Shown piece after piece: positions 61,801 to 64,000 of a DNA stretch of 64,000 nucleotides. The DNA is taken from positions 183,721 to 247,720 of the forward strand of contig VCJN01001527.1 of assembly GCA_006384855.1 (NCBI GenBank), given 5' to 3'. Below the pieces are notes generated by a model, which was not told the origin of the DNA, did no database searches, and saw only the letters and a list, made by a program, of their open reading frames with translations. How positions within the stretch are numbered: position 1 is the first letter of the stretch; each line of letters begins with the position of its first letter. The position numbers and the translations under genes were made by a program. Source of the stretch: Tetraselmis striata. Its lineage: Eukaryota; Chlorophyta; Chlorodendrophyceae; Chlorodendrales; Chlorodendraceae.

Positions 61801-62041
61801 GTGTCCCCGGCCTACTGCGCCCTCTTGCGCTCGAGTCGGCGGCGCTTGGCAATCCGCGAAGACCTACGTCGAAGCGACGCGCGTCGGACCCCGCTGTTCC
61901 GTCGTCCCGCCAAACACCCACTTGCCTGCCGGCTTCCCAGCGCGCCACTGTCCTCCGGGGGCACAAGACCTTTTCCGCCGGCAACGTGGCGCCCAGCTTC
62001 ACGTGTGCCATCCGGTACAGCACGTGGCTGCTGGCTGTGCA

Positions 62042-62449
62042 ATGGCGACCGCGCGCTCCCGACGAGGGGCGCCTCCGATGGCGGCGGCGACTGGCCCGCC
62101 GGGGCGGCCGCTGATCAACCCGCCGGGGCTGGCGGCGGCTATCAACCGCACCGCGCAGAGGGCGACGCCAGCGGGCGCAGTGGCCCCAGTCCTCGCCACC
62201 TCTCTGGCGCTGCTGCTACTGCTGGGCGGGGGCTACCTGGAGACACGCGCCATCGGGAGCCATCACGCGCGCAAGGCGCTTCTGCACCGGCTGCAGGAGG
62301 GCGGCGCCGGGGGGGAGGCAACGCACCTACACTCGCCAGGAGGCGACCAGACAATCCAGTTCAGGGCCAGCGATGGCTGGGCGCGAGGAGAGTACACCAG
62401 TACAAGTGGCGATGGGCCCAATATTGCGGCCGGGGTAGCGCAGTGGCGA

Positions 62450-62487
<38 letters not shown>

Positions 62488-64000
62488 ACGCTTGATTGGT
62501 GTCTTTTTTTCTTTTTGCAACCCTGCTATCTTTGCTGCTAATCCGCATTCTATTTTTGCGGAAAAAGCAAAGAGCAGAGGAAGGCTCCTGCCATCATTTC
62601 CATTACCACTGCGGCGCTGGCTTTTCTCTCGGATGCAGCCACCGGCGGCTGACCCCATGTCGCGGCGGGCTTTGGGGCGCGCATTGCTGCAGGGCTGCGC
62701 CGCGCCTGCCGGTCCTGGGCAAGCGGCCCAGCATCTTTGCGCAGCCAGACGACGAGGACGGAGCGGGCGGGGAGGCGTCTGCCGGGGCGGCGGAGGCGGC
62801 ACTGGCGGTGCCGCTATCGGGCAGACAGAGGGTGCGGCATCCCGCCTGCCTACGCACACCTGTCCCATACGGTCAGGCGCTCATCCATCCCTCTGGCCTG
62901 ATCGACATGCACTCCTGGCCTTGCAGATGGCGGCTGCAGGGTACCTGGCATCCGGTGCTCAGCTGGATGGCAGCGGCATGAGCGCGTTTGACCGCTCCGC
63001 TGCGACGCTGGCGGCCGATCACCGCTGGGCAAAGCGCGCCGCCATCCGGGGGCACCGCCGCGCCGAAGAGCCCCGTCAGGTACTTGGCCGGCACACCTCC
63101 TCTCTCCCACACACAAACTATCGGCGCAGAGAGGCACGCCGGATGCGAGAGACAAAAGGCACAGAGGGATTGGGGCGAGGCAGCACAGGCATACAGACAG
63201 AGCGTGCACCGTAACATTTAGTCAGACTCAAGGGCCTCCAAAAAGGGAACTCTTGCACGCTAGAGTCGGTGATTCTATGCTACGATCGTGGTGTATTGCA
63301 ACATGTTTCCAGGGGAATGTAGTGTTTTCGTCTGCGCGAGGGGTCAAAACCGATAGTGCATAGCGCAATCCCAAAGCGCGGTCAAGCTGGGGCCCGCTGG
63401 CTAGCCCTCTCTTTCCCTCACTTGGATATGTGGCCTGCGCTGCTCTCACTGCCCAGGTTGCCCAGCGCCCCGCTCGCCTCGCCTCTCTGGAGGCGCCGCC
63501 CCTGCTGCGACCGGAGCACAGCCCCCGCAACGAGCAGCACCCCCCCATGGCGGACCCGGCGCTGGTGCTCTTCTGCGGCGGCGGCGACGACGGCAGCGCC
63601 CTGGCCAGCGCCCTGGCTAGCCTCACCCGCACGCCCGGCCTGGCCGCCTTTGTGGTGTACCTCGCCCAGGACGGCAACGACGTGGGGCTCGTGTCGAGCT
63701 TGGCCTCGGAGGCGGTGCGCGCGGGAGGCGTGCTGGCGGCGCCCGTAAGCCGCGGCGCGCTGCACCTTCAGCGGCCCCGCGCGCCCGCTGACGGCAGCGA
63801 CGAGTCGCAGCACGGGGCGCTTGCGGCGGCGATACGGCGCTGGGCGCTGGACACCGTGCTTGGGGAGCACCAGCGCAGTCACGCGCTGCTGGTGGATGAC
63901 CGCATGGCGTTTGCTGCCGACTTCCTGCAGCTGTTCCAGGTCCGGGAGCGCGCCTCGGAAATGTTTCTTCAATAAGCTATCCAACAAGGGTTTGGATCAT
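62042..64000 (+). CDS. GT13-like N-acetylglucosaminyltransferase (GnT-I type), 5' part
   Basis: Four exons fit in phase: 62042-62451, 62693-62831, 62927-63079 and 63457-63939, with a donor at 63940 and the rest beyond the window. The N-terminus has a membrane anchor (PVLATSLALLLLLGGGYLE) suited to a Golgi type II protein. After a stem region the catalytic domain starts at MADPALVLFCGGGDDGSAL, then GLAAFVVYLAQDGNDVGLVS, AAIRRWALDTVLGEHQRSHA and LLVDDRMAFAADFLQLFQ. The last two match the GnT-I pattern of a WAL helix followed by an EDD metal site and the APDF block, here VDD. The enzyme would add GlcNAc to mannose in N-glycan processing or to O-mannose. If the frame is read through past 63939 it stops at 63975, which would truncate the enzyme. 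Intron 1 begins GT followed by a run of about 30 C. Confidence 0.62.
62454..62486 (+). repeat. Poly-C run directly after a splice donor
   Basis: About 31 C residues start right after the GT of intron 1 of the GT13-like gene, the longest homopolymer in the window. Confidence 0.95.

Noticed and set aside
61922..63214. A 430-codon plus-strand frame
   Set aside because: It reads through a 31-base C run and two introns of the GT13-like gene. Splice sites and the protein motifs place the exons in different frames.

Overview
The window looks like nuclear DNA of a green alga, probably a core chlorophyte. The genes are GC-rich and cut by many short GT-AG introns. TGTAA, the usual algal poly(A) signal, lies about 175-500 bases past most stop codons. 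A glutathione peroxidase has in-frame UGA (selenocysteine), as in Chlamydomonas-type algae but not land plants. No operons, bacterial promoters or CRISPR arrays were seen. The species cannot be named from sequence alone. Gene models were built by hand from splice sites, reading-frame phase and conserved motifs.

Host genes, left to right: a secreted multi-thioredoxin-fold protein (+, 1776-7406); a type II membrane GT8-like glycosyltransferase (-, 8689-9998); an intronless PqiA-family membrane protein (+, 23662-26154); a FLYWCH-like zinc-finger protein (+, 27377-28370); an SRPBCC/Coq10-like protein (-, 29213-30908); a selenoprotein glutathione peroxidase with a visible SECIS (-, 34105-35866); a piggyBac-type transposase gene (+, 36347-37597); a sulfotransferase (+, 40288-42208); a full-length ABCC/MRP-type ABC transporter of about 24 exons (-, 43556-53092); and the 5' part of a GT13 (GnT-I-like) glycosyltransferase (+, from 62042). 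Several products point to the secretory pathway (thioredoxin-like protein, GT8, GT13, sulfotransferase), but they are separate genes and not a cluster.

Mobile DNA fills the rest. The main one is a Ty1/copia retrotransposon of about 9.2 kb (13840-22990, minus strand). Its long open frame carries a complete-looking cytosine-5 DNA methyltransferase between the gag zinc knuckle and the protease. Others are an APE-type LINE (53990-58230), three 5'-truncated copies of a second LINE-like family (one with a clear target-site duplication), a SINE-like family of about 220 bp in four copies (two with target duplications), a tRNA-derived SINE, an LTR-like repeat pair (10.7-13.1 kb), two inverted-repeat elements, and a 270-bp tandem repeat inside an intron.

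Two general oddities stand out. Long runs of C (sense strand) sit directly after several 5' splice sites. Apparent single-base insertions are concentrated in the neighbouring sulfotransferase and ABCC genes, while the other gene models stay in frame.
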